DNA of 64,000 bases from Massilia pinisoli (GCF_024753285.1 NZ_JANUGW010000003.1:248001-312000); one strand, 5' to 3'. Shown: positions 1 through 8,984, counted from the first letter of the stretch. Translations and numbers: made by a program. Notes: a model not told the origin generated them from the letters alone.

Positions 1-152
1 TTTTAACCCGTTGTGTACATGTGGCTGCGCACAGAAGCTTAACTTCAGTTAGGTAATTAATGAAGGCCAGGACGAGGAAATGCAGTAAAACACACTAGGA
101 AACGAATGCTAGCTTTAGCGACACCTGTGACGTGCATTTTCAAGGCATGCCT

Positions 153-878
153 TTAGCGTATTAGGCCTGCGTGCGCAAAGGATGGATAGAAGGTTACGAA
201 GGCCCAGCACAGCAGTAACACCAGAGACAAGATGCACATCCCGAGCGCACCGTTCGGCCGCAAGATGCCGAGGTAACTGATCGCCACGGCAGCCACGTTT
301 TTCTTTGCCCTGTTCATACCACGCCAGCTGGTGAACATCCTCAGCGCCGCGTACAAGCCGGTACCAGCGGCGGTCGAAAGTAGCAGTACGCGAAACAACG
401 AGTAGACATCGAGCTGGTCCAGCGTAATCTTGCGGTACACCACCCCGATGGCCGCCATGCATAGTGCCGTCAGGACGGATACTGACAAGTTGAAATACAG
501 GGTCTTGCGACTGCGCACGGCTGCGTCTTCGAGCTCGGTACGCAGGTGGGCGACTTTCTCGGTCACCAGGAGCGACAGCTCGTCTTTGGCCACACCGAGC
601 CGTTCGTCTATCGTCTTGCCAATCTTGTCAGAGGCGTAGTCAATCAAGGCCAAGACGTCGTCCTTGGTCACACGGCGCTGATCGTGGATCTCATTCGACA
701 GTACGACGATGTTTGCCTGTAACTGGTCGCTCGCTTGCTTCACGACGTTGCCGAGCTCAGCGCTGGCTTGCGAGATCGCACCACCGATCATAGGGTTCAG
801 CTTGGCGTCGACCACGTCACCAATCGCGTCCTTGACTTGCTTGAGCTCATCTCGCCAGTCAGTCGTGAACAATGCCAT
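153..878 (-). CDS. coiled-coil protein with three C-terminal membrane helices, third gene of GTPase operon
   Basis: Protein of 241 residues, family not recognised. I start it at the ATG at 878, which follows GGAGAAGG; a GTG two codons upstream is also open. Residues 1-125 are hydrophilic and probably helical or coiled-coil, rich in Asp, Lys and Gln. Three hydrophobic stretches follow, at about 127-148, 160-180 and 212-232, so it should sit in the inner membrane with a long cytoplasmic N-terminal arm. It lies 69 bases after the small GTPase gene on the same strand and probably shares its transcript. A membrane effector or docking partner for the two GTPases is a reasonable inference, but no motif proves it. 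Confidence 0.75.
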   Translation of the reverse strand: MALFTTDWRDELKQVKDAIGDVVDAKLNPMIGGAISQASAELGNVVKQASDQLQANIVVLSNEIHDQRRVTKDDVLALIDYASDKIGKTIDERLGVAKDELSLLVTEKVAHLRTELEDAAVRSRKTLYFNLSVSVLTALCMAAIGVVYRKITLDQLDVYSLFRVLLLSTAAGTGLYAALRMFTSWRGMNRAKKNVAAVAISYLGILRPNGALGMCILSLVLLLCWAFVTFYPSFAHAGLIR

Positions 879-947
879 TAACACCTTCTCCGTTGTTAGT
901 CGTTTACCTTATGCCGGTTAGATTGTTCTTACAATCAAACCCTCGTG

Positions 948-1595
948 TCAAAGCCGCAGGCGTAATTCGTCGAGCCCTTCGCCGGTACGGCTACTTACGA
1001 ACACAATCGACGATGGGGCAAGCCCCACAAAGTGGTGACACAAGTCCATGCGCGTGGTCTTCCGCTGCTCCTCGTCGAGCGATTCGGCATGGCTGCGAAC
1101 CACAATTGGTGTGACGTCATGCATGCGGATCGCCTGATAGATTTTGATGTCCGCCCCGTGAATCTTGCCGTGCACGACGAGACAGATTTTGCCAAAGTTG
1201 TCGAACGGAAAATGCAAGACGAACGCCGACACAGGATGGCTGTTGGTGTCGTATCCAGGCACATCAGCGGCGCTGCGCTTGCCCCATTGGCACAGCAGAT
1301 CAATTCCGGTTCGCTCGGCCCAGTTAGTGGCGTCAGTGTGGGCACCGATCACAGGTGCAGGGCGAGCACGCCCCCGCGACAACTTGTTGACGATGGTCGA
1401 TTTGCCCGCCCCTGGTTGACCCAGGAAGGCTACCCGGCGCGGATCGGGTTTCTGGGTCAATTCCCGCAACGCGCGCAGGTTTTTGATGAGCGTCGTGTCC
1501 GGTGGCGGAGTCGGCTGCGGAGGTGGCCCATCCGTAACAGTATTGTACAGAAGCTTTCCGAGCCCAACGATGGCTGGCACCGCGAGCCACCACAT
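948..1595 (-). CDS. membrane-anchored IRG/dynamin-like GTPase with degenerate G4 motif
   Basis: Protein of 215 residues. A hydrophobic stretch at residues 3-17 suggests an N-terminal membrane anchor, followed by a proline-rich linker at about 23-33. The G domain has a clear P-loop, GQPGAGKS at 59-66, and a G3 DVPG at 111-114. The place of the guanine-specificity motif (N/T)KxD is occupied by RSHAE at 167-171, with SSRTG at 201-205 as a G5 candidate. Nucleotide specificity may therefore be relaxed or lost. The start is separated from the upstream GTPase stop codon by only three bases, implying translational coupling. It probably acts as the regulatory half of a GTPase pair. The family assignment rests on motif layout, not on a search. 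Confidence 0.8.
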   Translation of the reverse strand: MWWLAVPAIVGLGKLLYNTVTDGPPPQPTPPPDTTLIKNLRALRELTQKPDPRRVAFLGQPGAGKSTIVNKLSRGRARPAPVIGAHTDATNWAERTGIDLLCQWGKRSAADVPGYDTNSHPVSAFVLHFPFDNFGKICLVVHGKIHGADIKIYQAIRMHDVTPIVVRSHAESLDEEQRKTTRMDLCHHFVGLAPSSIVFVSSRTGEGLDELRLRL

Positions 1596-1598
1596 GGA

Positions 1599-2642
1599 TC
1601 AGCGCCCCAGCTCGTCGCGCAAGATGCTTTCCGCGAGCTCGTGGCAGTCGTTGAGATAACTGCTGCCCACCGCATATGTGATCGTAAAGCCTGCCGATGC
1701 GGCGACCGCCTGTCCGATGAAGGGAACAAATTTTGCGACGGACTTTATAGCTTGGCGCCCAATGAACTGCTTGAGCAACAGCAGTATCCCTTCCTTAGCT
1801 GCGTAGCGGATGACGTTGTTGGCGACGGCGCTTACGGTCGGGATCGCCGACTCTTTCAGGGAGTTCAGGATCTTGTCGCTCAAGCCAAAACACTCTCGCA
1901 GTTCTACGAATAGCTTCATCAACACCGACAGGTCGACGGCGATGTCCGCGCCCGGAATCGGGTTCAACCCGTTGGCTGCCGACGCGCCCGCGGCGATCGT
2001 CACATACTTCTCGGCCGCTTCGCGCTTCTGTTGTAGGAACTTTAGACTGTGCGCCTTCGCGCCGCGCAGCCAACGCTCGCGTTTGGCAGTATCTAGATTT
2101 TCCGCGATGGTCTCGCTGAGCAGACCGAGACCCGTGTTCTTTCGACAGCTGGTGAATAGGACCTCGACGCGTTTGCCGACTTGCCTATAAATGTCTTCTC
2201 GCTTGCGCTGCTCTAGCTCTTCGATGGTGACACCGTCCTCCCACAATTCGTCGTGTTTGTTCACGACGAAGATGCACACCTTCCCCATCGCATCGAGCTT
2301 ACGGAACAGTTCGGTGTCGGCGGCATGGAATTTACCGCTGGTCACGCATAGGAACAGGTCGAAGCTCTCGAGCGCAAACTTGGTCGCGTAAGTATCTTTT
2401 GGGAACCGCTGCGTTCCATAACCCGGCAGGTCGACCAAAATCAAACCGTTGTGTGCGTACTCTTTTTGGTCGACGGTCTTGTCCGTTTCAACGCCGACTT
2501 CGGCCACTTTTTTGCCAACTATTTGGTTAATTAGGGACGACTTGCCTGCCCCTGGTTGACCGAACAGGGCCACAGATACTCGGGCAGCGTTTTGTTGCTC
2601 CAGTTCGTCCCGGATCTGTCGGGCGTCATCATGAATGCGCAT
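1599..2642 (-). CDS. IRG-like GTPase with helical C-terminal domain
   Basis: Protein of 347 residues, first gene of a three-gene operon. It has a complete set of GTPase motifs: G1 GQPGAGKS at 28-35, G3 DLPGYG at 71-76, G4 NKHD at 128-131 and a G5 candidate TSCRKN at 164-169. Residues 190-340 are helical and alternate amphipathic and hydrophobic segments, including a Pro-Gly turn (NPIPGAD) at 227-233. This layout resembles the interferon-inducible IRG/p47 and YcjF (DUF697) families, whose C-terminal helices contact membranes. The adjacent membrane-anchored GTPase and coiled-coil membrane protein support a membrane-associated role. Setting next to a restriction enzyme and a recombinase makes a defence function plausible; that is inference. 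Confidence 0.85.
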   Translation of the reverse strand: MRIHDDARQIRDELEQQNAARVSVALFGQPGAGKSSLINQIVGKKVAEVGVETDKTVDQKEYAHNGLILVDLPGYGTQRFPKDTYATKFALESFDLFLCVTSGKFHAADTELFRKLDAMGKVCIFVVNKHDELWEDGVTIEELEQRKREDIYRQVGKRVEVLFTSCRKNTGLGLLSETIAENLDTAKRERWLRGAKAHSLKFLQQKREAAEKYVTIAAGASAANGLNPIPGADIAVDLSVLMKLFVELRECFGLSDKILNSLKESAIPTVSAVANNVIRYAAKEGILLLLKQFIGRQAIKSVAKFVPFIGQAVAASAGFTITYAVGSSYLNDCHELAESILRDELGR

Positions 2643-2807
2643 GGGTATAAAAAGTTGAAAGAATGACTAGGTAGAGCAGGATAGCACCGCAATTTCCCAA
2701 GCGCAATCAGCAAGCGGACACGGTCTTTGTATAATTCAACATCAAAAAATGTTATATGAGCAATAGAAGTTGATAAGATGTGAGCTGTCTAGTCTCTTGG
2801 AGATATC

Positions 2808-3941
2808 TTGCGTTCCCTTATTAATCGGCTTCAGCTTGTTAGTGCGCTTGCCGGGATGTTGGCATGGATGCCCGCGCAGGCAGGCTTGTACACCTACTCG
2901 CAGCTAGCCGTAGACAGCACCAATCCAAACTTGCGTACTGTCAATGCTGGCGGTTTAGTGCTCTATGAAGATTACATGACGTACCCATACGTCGCGAGGT
3001 TGTGGAATCACGGCCAGACCACCTACCTTCCGCCTGGCCAAGGTATCCAAAGCGAAGCACTGGACATCAACGCCGCCGGCGTTGTCGCCGGCATTTCGAC
3101 CGCGTACGATCCCCTGTCGTTCCGCGCTACGGTCTGGAACGGCACGGTCGCGACATTACTGCCCGGGCTAGGCGCGAACCGGGACATCGCCACTGGCATC
3201 AACGACAGCGGGACGGTAGTTGGGTATGGCTACATGCCGCGTTCCGACGCGACGGTGCCGAACGTGGTTAAGGCACTGATGTGGGACACCGATGGTATGC
3301 ATGAGCTGGGCACCCTGGGCGGGGCCTCGGCGACTGCGGCGGCGGTGAACAATGCCGGCGTCATCGCCGGGCAGTCGCAGACGGCTTCGGGCGAGGTGCA
3401 TGCTACGGTCTGGACACATGACAGCATAATCGACCTCGGCACCCTCGGCCGCACCCGCAGCACGTCCCACGACATTAACGATGCGGGCTGGGTTGCTGGC
3501 GATGTCCTTGTAGATGAGGAAAGCTGGACTTGGCACGCAACGCTTTGGAATGGCATTGCTCTGATTGATTTGGGCACGCTGGGGGGCGGGTGGAGCACTG
3601 GCTGGGCGATTGCCGGCGATGGGACCGTGCTGGGCTCGTCGGAAACGGCCGACAACCGACAGCACGCTACGATTTGGCGAAACGGCCGAGCGATCGATCT
3701 AAACAGCGTCGTGAGCAATCTCTCGGCTCTGCAAGGTAAGGAACTGACGTACGCGATCGCGGCTGATGCCAGCGGTGTTATCTACGGCAACGTGTACGAT
3801 CTCACGACCCATTCCAATGGCCTGTACATGTTAACACCGGAAACCGAGCAGGATGTGCCAGAACCGAGCAGCCTTCCGCTCTTGGCCGTCGGGTTTGTCC
3901 TGCTAGCCTGTCGCGCATGCGGGTCAGCGCGCCTCTCCTGA
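2808..3941 (+). CDS. secreted HAF-repeat protein with PEP-CTERM sorting signal
   Basis: Protein of 377 residues, exported. The chosen start is TTG, preceded five bases upstream by GGAG; no ATG gives a complete signal peptide. Residues 1-25 form a Sec signal ending in AQA. The body has repeats around DLGTLGG/ELGTLGG followed by Asn/Asp-Ala-Gly turns, typical of the HAF repeat family of extracellular proteins. The C-terminus has VPEPSS, a hydrophobic helix and a short basic tail, the PEP-CTERM signal recognised by exosortase, which in these bacteria is linked to exopolysaccharide. No exosortase lies in the window. It is divergent from the GTPase operon, sharing the 165-base intergenic region. 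Confidence 0.88.
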   Translation: MRSLINRLQLVSALAGMLAWMPAQAGLYTYSQLAVDSTNPNLRTVNAGGLVLYEDYMTYPYVARLWNHGQTTYLPPGQGIQSEALDINAAGVVAGISTAYDPLSFRATVWNGTVATLLPGLGANRDIATGINDSGTVVGYGYMPRSDATVPNVVKALMWDTDGMHELGTLGGASATAAAVNNAGVIAGQSQTASGEVHATVWTHDSIIDLGTLGRTRSTSHDINDAGWVAGDVLVDEESWTWHATLWNGIALIDLGTLGGGWSTGWAIAGDGTVLGSSETADNRQHATIWRNGRAIDLNSVVSNLSALQGKELTYAIAADASGVIYGNVYDLTTHSNGLYMLTPETEQDVPEPSSLPLLAVGFVLLACRACGSARLS

Positions 3942-4279
3942 TGGTTGGCATGACTTGCTCCTATTGCTTGGGCATATACGGAGAACTCTCACGGGGATGC
4001 TCAAGTCACATTCAAAAGTTAGCATGGTTAAGTTAGCACGATGGTTAGTTCGGAAACTTGTGCTTACTCGGCTTGATCGCAACCAATGAATAGGGATTAA
4101 GGCAAGTAGTCAGGAAAAATTTACTGTGATTTCTGTCCTGAAAGCTTGCATCAGGGACCGGATTTCGGCGAGCAGTGCGTGCCAACGCAAAACGGCACAG
4201 CACTATATGCGGGCAACGGCTTGAATCCTTCAAATGGACTCAAGCGCGCTTGATACGCGACGATTACAATTCATACCAA
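3942..4279. other. 338-base convergent intergenic region with 14-base palindrome
   Basis: Lies between the 3' ends of the PEP-CTERM gene and the restriction enzyme gene. I see no convincing coding sequence. The only clear structure is a perfect palindrome, TCAAGCGCGCTTGA, at 4240-4253, about 27 bases past the stop codon of the restriction enzyme gene. No T-run follows it on either strand, so it is a weak terminator candidate. Confidence 0.4.
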
Positions 4280-7200
4280 TTAGCGCATCATATCCCTCCA
4301 GCGGCTGTCAGCATCTTGGTGAAGTCGCCCAAGGGCCACCAGGGTATTCAAGAGCGTAGGCAGGCGTTCGCGCCAGCGCCCCCGGCCGCTAAAGTGCGCT
4401 GCCACCTCATCGATCGTCAGCGTACGGCTTGTTTGGACAAATACTTCGGCCACCGCCTTGATCTGCTCTGTAAGCCCAGCGGGCCAAGGTCGGGCTATGA
4501 CGCCTTTGGGAGCGGACAAACTGATTTCCTTGTCGGCGTCATTTATTACCTTGTTGTCGGCAGCGATATCCAACACGTTAACCTGCGTGAGCTGGTGCTG
4601 CTGAAAGTCGGGCCGTAGCCAACGTACCTTGCCGCCCGACTCCTCGGCGGCGCGGCTAGCGTTTAGCTCAACCAGGCGCTCTAGCAAGGTACCGGCGTCG
4701 GCCGGTAACGTTAGGTCGCTCCAGTTATAAGCTTGTAAAACGGCAGTGTCTAACTCGTCGTGCAGACTTTTCAGCACGCTTACCAAACCCTGCTCGTGCA
4801 GTAATTTCTCCTTTGCTGTTAGCGCGTCGCCAGTTCGCAGCTTCTCTAGTACGTTGTAGAGGCCAGTCAGGGTTAATTCGGCATGTACAGCTTGGCGGGC
4901 CTTACGGTGTGCGTCGATCTGTTCGGCCAACGTCCTGATCCGGTCTGACAGGGCCGGAGTGAGGCATGTATCGTCGGAGGGAAATGGGAATGTCTCAAAG
5001 CACGTCGATTTACTGTAGACAGGGCGATCCTCAAGGAGCCCGCCAGATGCGAGCGCCCACGTAATGTGCACGCTGCTGGAAAGTACCCCGAGGTGAAAAG
5101 GATCGGCACTAGCAATAGCTATTAGCTTGTCGTCTGGAAGGATCTTGGCATCTAACCACTGGAAGATCCGATGCTTGGCGACCTGGCCTGTCGCAATGAA
5201 ACGAGGAATGCTATCGAGTGCCGGCCGAAACTCACCCCGCGAACGTGCGTGTAGCCACCAGTTCTCGCGAATCGCACGGTCACGGTTTTGGTCCCGCTCT
5301 GGCTTCACGCGCTCTAAAAGCCATTGAAATATTCGAGGGAATTGCGTTCTAACCTGATCCGCCGTCAGGCCAAATGTGTCGATAACAAGCTGGTTCCTTG
5401 GCTTGCCCGCAAGATCCTTGCCGTTTCGATAAGGCCTGATTCGCCGTTCCAATCCCGGTTGGGTGCCAAGTCCAAGCATGGAGGCCTGCTCTACTGTGAG
5501 AATAAAGCCTGCTCCGTGTGGAATGACTCCTCTGTTTGAAATAAGGCTGTTCGCGCGCAACGCTTTTGCGGCGGCGACATTTGCGCCTACCTTCAAGTCC
5601 GAGTGAATGCGGCCTCGCCGAGACTTGAAAATTACGGTCGCTTCGCCATCCGACTGCTGCCCCTCCTCAACAACTGAGAGAAGGTCGCCGTCAACTGTCC
5701 CTTGAACTCCGACACTCATTGCAATCCGTACCGCGGCGCCATCAGCACTATCTACCCATGGATGATCCGGCACCGCAAACACTAAGCTCAAGGGTGGTGT
5801 AGCCTTCTGCTGCGCCGCGATGACACGGCGGTTGAAGATCATTGTTAAGCTGTTTGTGGTGATAAGACCAAAACGTTCGGCCGCATTGCTGCGCACAGCC
5901 TCAGCAGCCTTATGCCACCAATACATGACAAAGTCGGCACTCTCGGGTACGTCGGGCCAAGCACTACGCAGCGCGTCGACATAGCCGCCACCCAGCGTGA
6001 TGCGCATGCGCTTGTTGCCAATGAATGGTGGATTCCCCACGATGAAATCCGCCCGCGGCCAGTCGGCCTGACGAGCGTTTTCGTAGCGCCACTGCACCAC
6101 CTGTGCTGTCTCGTCGGGTACCGGTTGACCGGTGACCGAGTGGGGTTTGGTAGTTGTCCCATCCCAGCTGGTGACAGGGCGACCAGCCGCGTCTATTAGC
6201 GGCTCTTGGCAGTCGTAGGCGAGCACGGCATCTCGGTGCTCGATGTTGCCGTAGTCGTGTACCACAGGCTCAGCCACACTGGCGCGACCACGGGTGCGGA
6301 TGTGCCATTGTAGGAAGCCTATCCATAGCACCAGTTCAGCCAATGCAGCGGCACGACCATTAATTTCAATGCCTAGCAATTGCTGCACCGTGACAGTTTC
6401 GCGGCCGAGGTCCAAGCTGTCCTGCACGTCTCCCAAGGCATCGAGCTGGTTAAGTACCTCTCCCTCTAGACGCTTAAGGTGTTCAAGCGTCACGTAGAGG
6501 AAGTTGCCACTCCCGCAGGCCGGGTCGAGCACTCGCAGGGTGGACAGCCGGTGCAGGAAAACACGCACCCGTTCACGAGCTTCTTTCCATTTGGCGCGCA
6601 CGTCTGAGTTGTAGCGGTAAATCGCCTCAAGCCCTTTTTTGGTTTTGACATTGACCTCAGGCGGGTGGGCCTCAAGGTCTGCGGCCTCGTGCGCAAGGGT
6701 CAGCGCCGCGACTTGGACATCAGCCCACTCCTTACGCAAGGGGTCGATGACGGTCGGTAGCACTAGACGTTCAACGTAGGCACGTGGAGTATAGTGAGCG
6801 CCTAAAGCATGGCGCTCGGTCGGGTCCAATGCGCGCTCCAATAAGGTGCCGAAAATGGCAGGCTCGACCTCCTTCCAGTTTGCGTGAGCGGCCGCGATGA
6901 GGCTATCGATCTGCTCGGTGTTGAGTAGCAGACTGTAGGCATTGGCACTAGCGCCCTTGAATAGCTTGCCATTGAACTTGAGTACGTCCTTAACAATGGC
7001 AGGGGCGAAGCCACCTCGGTCCATGTCAGCCCAGAGGCTGGTAAGCATGCGGCGCAGCGTGGCTGGGTCGCGGCGGTGTTGAACGAGGAGTCCGTGGAAG
7101 GAACCAGCGGGTAGTAGTTCAACGTCCTCAGCAAACATGCTGAACAGGCAGCGTGACAAATAAGCTGCCACGTCGTGTGAACTGTGCCCGTCTTGCTCCA

Positions 7201-7804
7201 GAGAGCGCGCCAGTGTGGCGAGTTGCTGCGAGACGTCACGCGTCACCTTGGCGCTAATAAGAGTAGGGTCCAGCGCAGCAGGATTAGTCCAAATGAGGCG
7301 CAAGCGCTCCAAGATCTCCGGCACGTTTAGGTCCGCCAAGACAATGCGGTGGCTACGGGGATCGGGGAAGGGAACGTAAGTGCCGCCGCTACGGGTAAAC
7401 TCAGCGTAAACCTCAATCACGGTGCCGACATCGACCACGAGTACGAAAGGTGGGCGCCCCTCACTAGCCGGCAACGCGCGTGCGTAGCCCTCGCCCTGAC
7501 TTCGAGCTCGCAGCAAGCCGTCGTCGAACCCCTTAGTGTGCTGATTGGCCTTAAGTTTCTTCGCCTCTAGTACGAAGTGGCCGCGTCGGTAGCAGTCAAT
7601 GCGGCCAGGACTGCTGCTCCCGTCGCCATGAGCGAAAGTGATGGGCCGCTCGAACATATAGTCCTGTTCGGGCGTGGGGTGCGGCTTAGGCACCTCCAAT
7701 AGTTCACAGAGGTCGATCACGAAAGACTGCGCGGTTGCCAACTCCGTCGCTGTTACGCCTTGCCAGCGTTCGATAAACGCGGCAATTATTTTTGTTCTGT
7801 CCAT
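4280..7804 (-). CDS. MmeI-like single-chain restriction endonuclease/DNA methyltransferase
   Basis: Protein of 1174 residues if started at the ATG at 7804; an in-frame ATG at 7867 adds 21 residues. With the shorter start the nuclease motif falls at D70, E80 and K82 (FVLEAKK), the spacing known for MmeI. The order continues with a helical spacer, the AdoMet motif DPACGSGNF near 427-435, the adenine-methyltransferase motif NPPF near 591-594, and a C-terminal recognition region. One chain should therefore both cut and methylate DNA, as in type IIL/IIG systems. It is about 250 residues longer than MmeI (919), with extra length around 600-750 and at the C-terminus. BREX PglX was considered, but PglX lacks the N-terminal nuclease and no other brx genes are present. 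Recognition sequence cannot be read from the protein. Confidence 0.85.
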   Translation of the reverse strand: MDRTKIIAAFIERWQGVTATELATAQSFVIDLCELLEVPKPHPTPEQDYMFERPITFAHGDGSSSPGRIDCYRRGHFVLEAKKLKANQHTKGFDDGLLRARSQGEGYARALPASEGRPPFVLVVDVGTVIEVYAEFTRSGGTYVPFPDPRSHRIVLADLNVPEILERLRLIWTNPAALDPTLISAKVTRDVSQQLATLARSLEQDGHSSHDVAAYLSRCLFSMFAEDVELLPAGSFHGLLVQHRRDPATLRRMLTSLWADMDRGGFAPAIVKDVLKFNGKLFKGASANAYSLLLNTEQIDSLIAAAHANWKEVEPAIFGTLLERALDPTERHALGAHYTPRAYVERLVLPTVIDPLRKEWADVQVAALTLAHEAADLEAHPPEVNVKTKKGLEAIYRYNSDVRAKWKEARERVRVFLHRLSTLRVLDPACGSGNFLYVTLEHLKRLEGEVLNQLDALGDVQDSLDLGRETVTVQQLLGIEINGRAAALAELVLWIGFLQWHIRTRGRASVAEPVVHDYGNIEHRDAVLAYDCQEPLIDAAGRPVTSWDGTTTKPHSVTGQPVPDETAQVVQWRYENARQADWPRADFIVGNPPFIGNKRMRITLGGGYVDALRSAWPDVPESADFVMYWWHKAAEAVRSNAAERFGLITTNSLTMIFNRRVIAAQQKATPPLSLVFAVPDHPWVDSADGAAVRIAMSVGVQGTVDGDLLSVVEEGQQSDGEATVIFKSRRGRIHSDLKVGANVAAAKALRANSLISNRGVIPHGAGFILTVEQASMLGLGTQPGLERRIRPYRNGKDLAGKPRNQLVIDTFGLTADQVRTQFPRIFQWLLERVKPERDQNRDRAIRENWWLHARSRGEFRPALDSIPRFIATGQVAKHRIFQWLDAKILPDDKLIAIASADPFHLGVLSSSVHITWALASGGLLEDRPVYSKSTCFETFPFPSDDTCLTPALSDRIRTLAEQIDAHRKARQAVHAELTLTGLYNVLEKLRTGDALTAKEKLLHEQGLVSVLKSLHDELDTAVLQAYNWSDLTLPADAGTLLERLVELNASRAAEESGGKVRWLRPDFQQHQLTQVNVLDIAADNKVINDADKEISLSAPKGVIARPWPAGLTEQIKAVAEVFVQTSRTLTIDEVAAHFSGRGRWRERLPTLLNTLVALGRLHQDADSRWRDMMR

Positions 7805-7945
7805 AGCGCAACATCTTAGATGTTGTTTCCGTTCTATGCTAGTCGGAAATAAACGGCTCTGCGACATTAACCGTTGGCGTTTGTTCAGCTAGACTCAAGT
7901 TCCGAAAATTGACTTGCTATAGTAGGAAATGGTGCGCAACGGCAG

Positions 7946-7961
7946 AGCTGCCCCGGCAGCT
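7946..7961. repeat. 16-base inverted repeat upstream of restriction enzyme gene
   Basis: AGCTGCC and GGCAGCT are separated by two bases and lie about 140 bases upstream of the restriction enzyme start, in the 312-base gap before the next small gene. It could be an operator or the foot of a short hairpin. Nothing else clear is visible in this gap. Confidence 0.35.
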
Positions 7962-8116
7962 TTCCGCGTGCCTGTACGTTCATGCTGATCCAAGGACTTG
8001 ACAAGAATGACACCAGATTGTTGCTGAGCTATCGAAAAAGGTAAGTTGTCTCGAACCGCGAAGAGCAGCCGTTCCGAGCGAGCAGGTGCGTCCTAATTTA
8101 ATGATATTGAGTTTGT

Positions 8117-8329
8117 TCAGTCTCCCCGCAGCCTAGCAAGTCGAATGGCGAGGCGGTCTTCCTTAGATTTTGGACGAAAGTATTCCCGGACATGCCAACG
8201 AAGCCTGGCGAAAAAGCCAAGCCCTGGGTCTGGCGAAGGAGGTGCCGGAAGTCGAGGCGTCGGGCCATACCATCCTCTGTAACCCTCACATTGGCGTCGG
8301 AATTCTTCAAAGCTGCCTGGAAAGTTCAT
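8117..8329 (-). CDS. small unknown protein, left-flank copy of a duplicated pair
   Basis: Protein of 70 residues, family unknown. It aligns along nearly its whole length with the 67-residue product at 10643-10846 on the other side of the recombinase. Shared features include FE(E/K)FRR near the N-terminus, a Leu-Pro-x-Pro-Pro run followed by PGL, RWH, EY(F/L)RPKS and a C-terminal RL-I-LA segment. Conservation of protein in two diverged DNA copies argues that the reading frame is real. The product is basic and proline-rich with no membrane segment. A GAG triplet lies eight bases before the ATG. Function cannot be inferred beyond its link to the recombinase. Confidence 0.6.
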   Translation of the reverse strand: MNFPGSFEEFRRQCEGYRGWYGPTPRLPAPPSPDPGLGFFARLRWHVREYFRPKSKEDRLAIRLARLRGD

Positions 8330-8609
8330 CGATCAATCTCACAAGTACAAGTTGCTCAGCGGTTGCTCTATCTTGTTACAACCCTCAAGTGTCTGGAGGA
8401 GCTACCGGGAAAATACGCGGCACCATGCGTACGCTGGTGGCTTGCGGTTAGCCAAAATGCTCCGCATCCCGCGGCGGGACCACCCGTGCAACTGAACCCG
8501 GCCGTTTGCAAGACTCAGTGTACGGCCTGTGTTGCTCTAATGGCAAGTCGGGCTTTGGTAGGTGTACTTGACTTTGCGGTTGTGCTGACTATGCGTTATG
8601 CGGTACGCG

Positions 8610-8750
8610 TTAGGTCTCTCGTCGAACACCCAACAGCAGCTCCACAATAACCTCAAACGCCACTCCATGGTCGAGTAGGAAAAACGCTGCAAATGGCACC
8701 CCATGAAGGCGAGAAAGCACAATCGCTGCTGCGAGTATGGCTGGGTTCAT
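8610..8750 (-). CDS. possible 46-residue hydrophobic small protein
   Basis: Short ORF from ATG at 8750 to TAA at 8610. The product is dominated by Ala, Val, Leu, Ile and Phe with few charged residues (AAAIVLSRLHG, FFLLDHG, VIVELLLG). This biased composition is not expected from random sequence at this GC content. There is no strong ribosome binding site. It lies in the 655-base stretch between the left small paralog and the recombinase, which otherwise shows no convincing gene and may hold decayed sequence. No function can be proposed. Confidence 0.4.
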   Translation of the reverse strand: MNPAILAAAIVLSRLHGVPFAAFFLLDHGVAFEVIVELLLGVRRET

Positions 8751-8984
8751 GATTTCATACGTGTGACAGGGTTACTCATGTTTAGATAGTCTTCCAATCA
8801 CCTTGGCAGTCTTTGAGTTGCCTCAACGACAGGCGAATTGCCGTGCGCTTAGCCCATTCGACCCGTGCAGCGCCCTAAGTCCCTATATCGACGGAAACTG
8901 CAAATAGTCGACTGATGATTGGTGACCTAAGACCAGAGAATATGCGCTCGCGACGGCCTGGAAATCGTAAGAGATGGGATCTTT

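Noticed and set aside
2730..2735. TATAAT as a promoter for the PEP-CTERM gene
   Set aside because: The -10 match is good but no -35 hexamer occurs at 16-18 bases, so I did not list it as a promoter.
4280..7804. BREX PglX methyltransferase
   Set aside because: The N-terminal D-x9-ExK nuclease motif and the absence of other brx genes favour a single-chain MmeI-like enzyme.
8192..8650. 152-codon plus-strand frame in the gap before the recombinase
   Set aside because: It overlaps the conserved small paralog on the other strand, has no motifs and no ribosome binding site.
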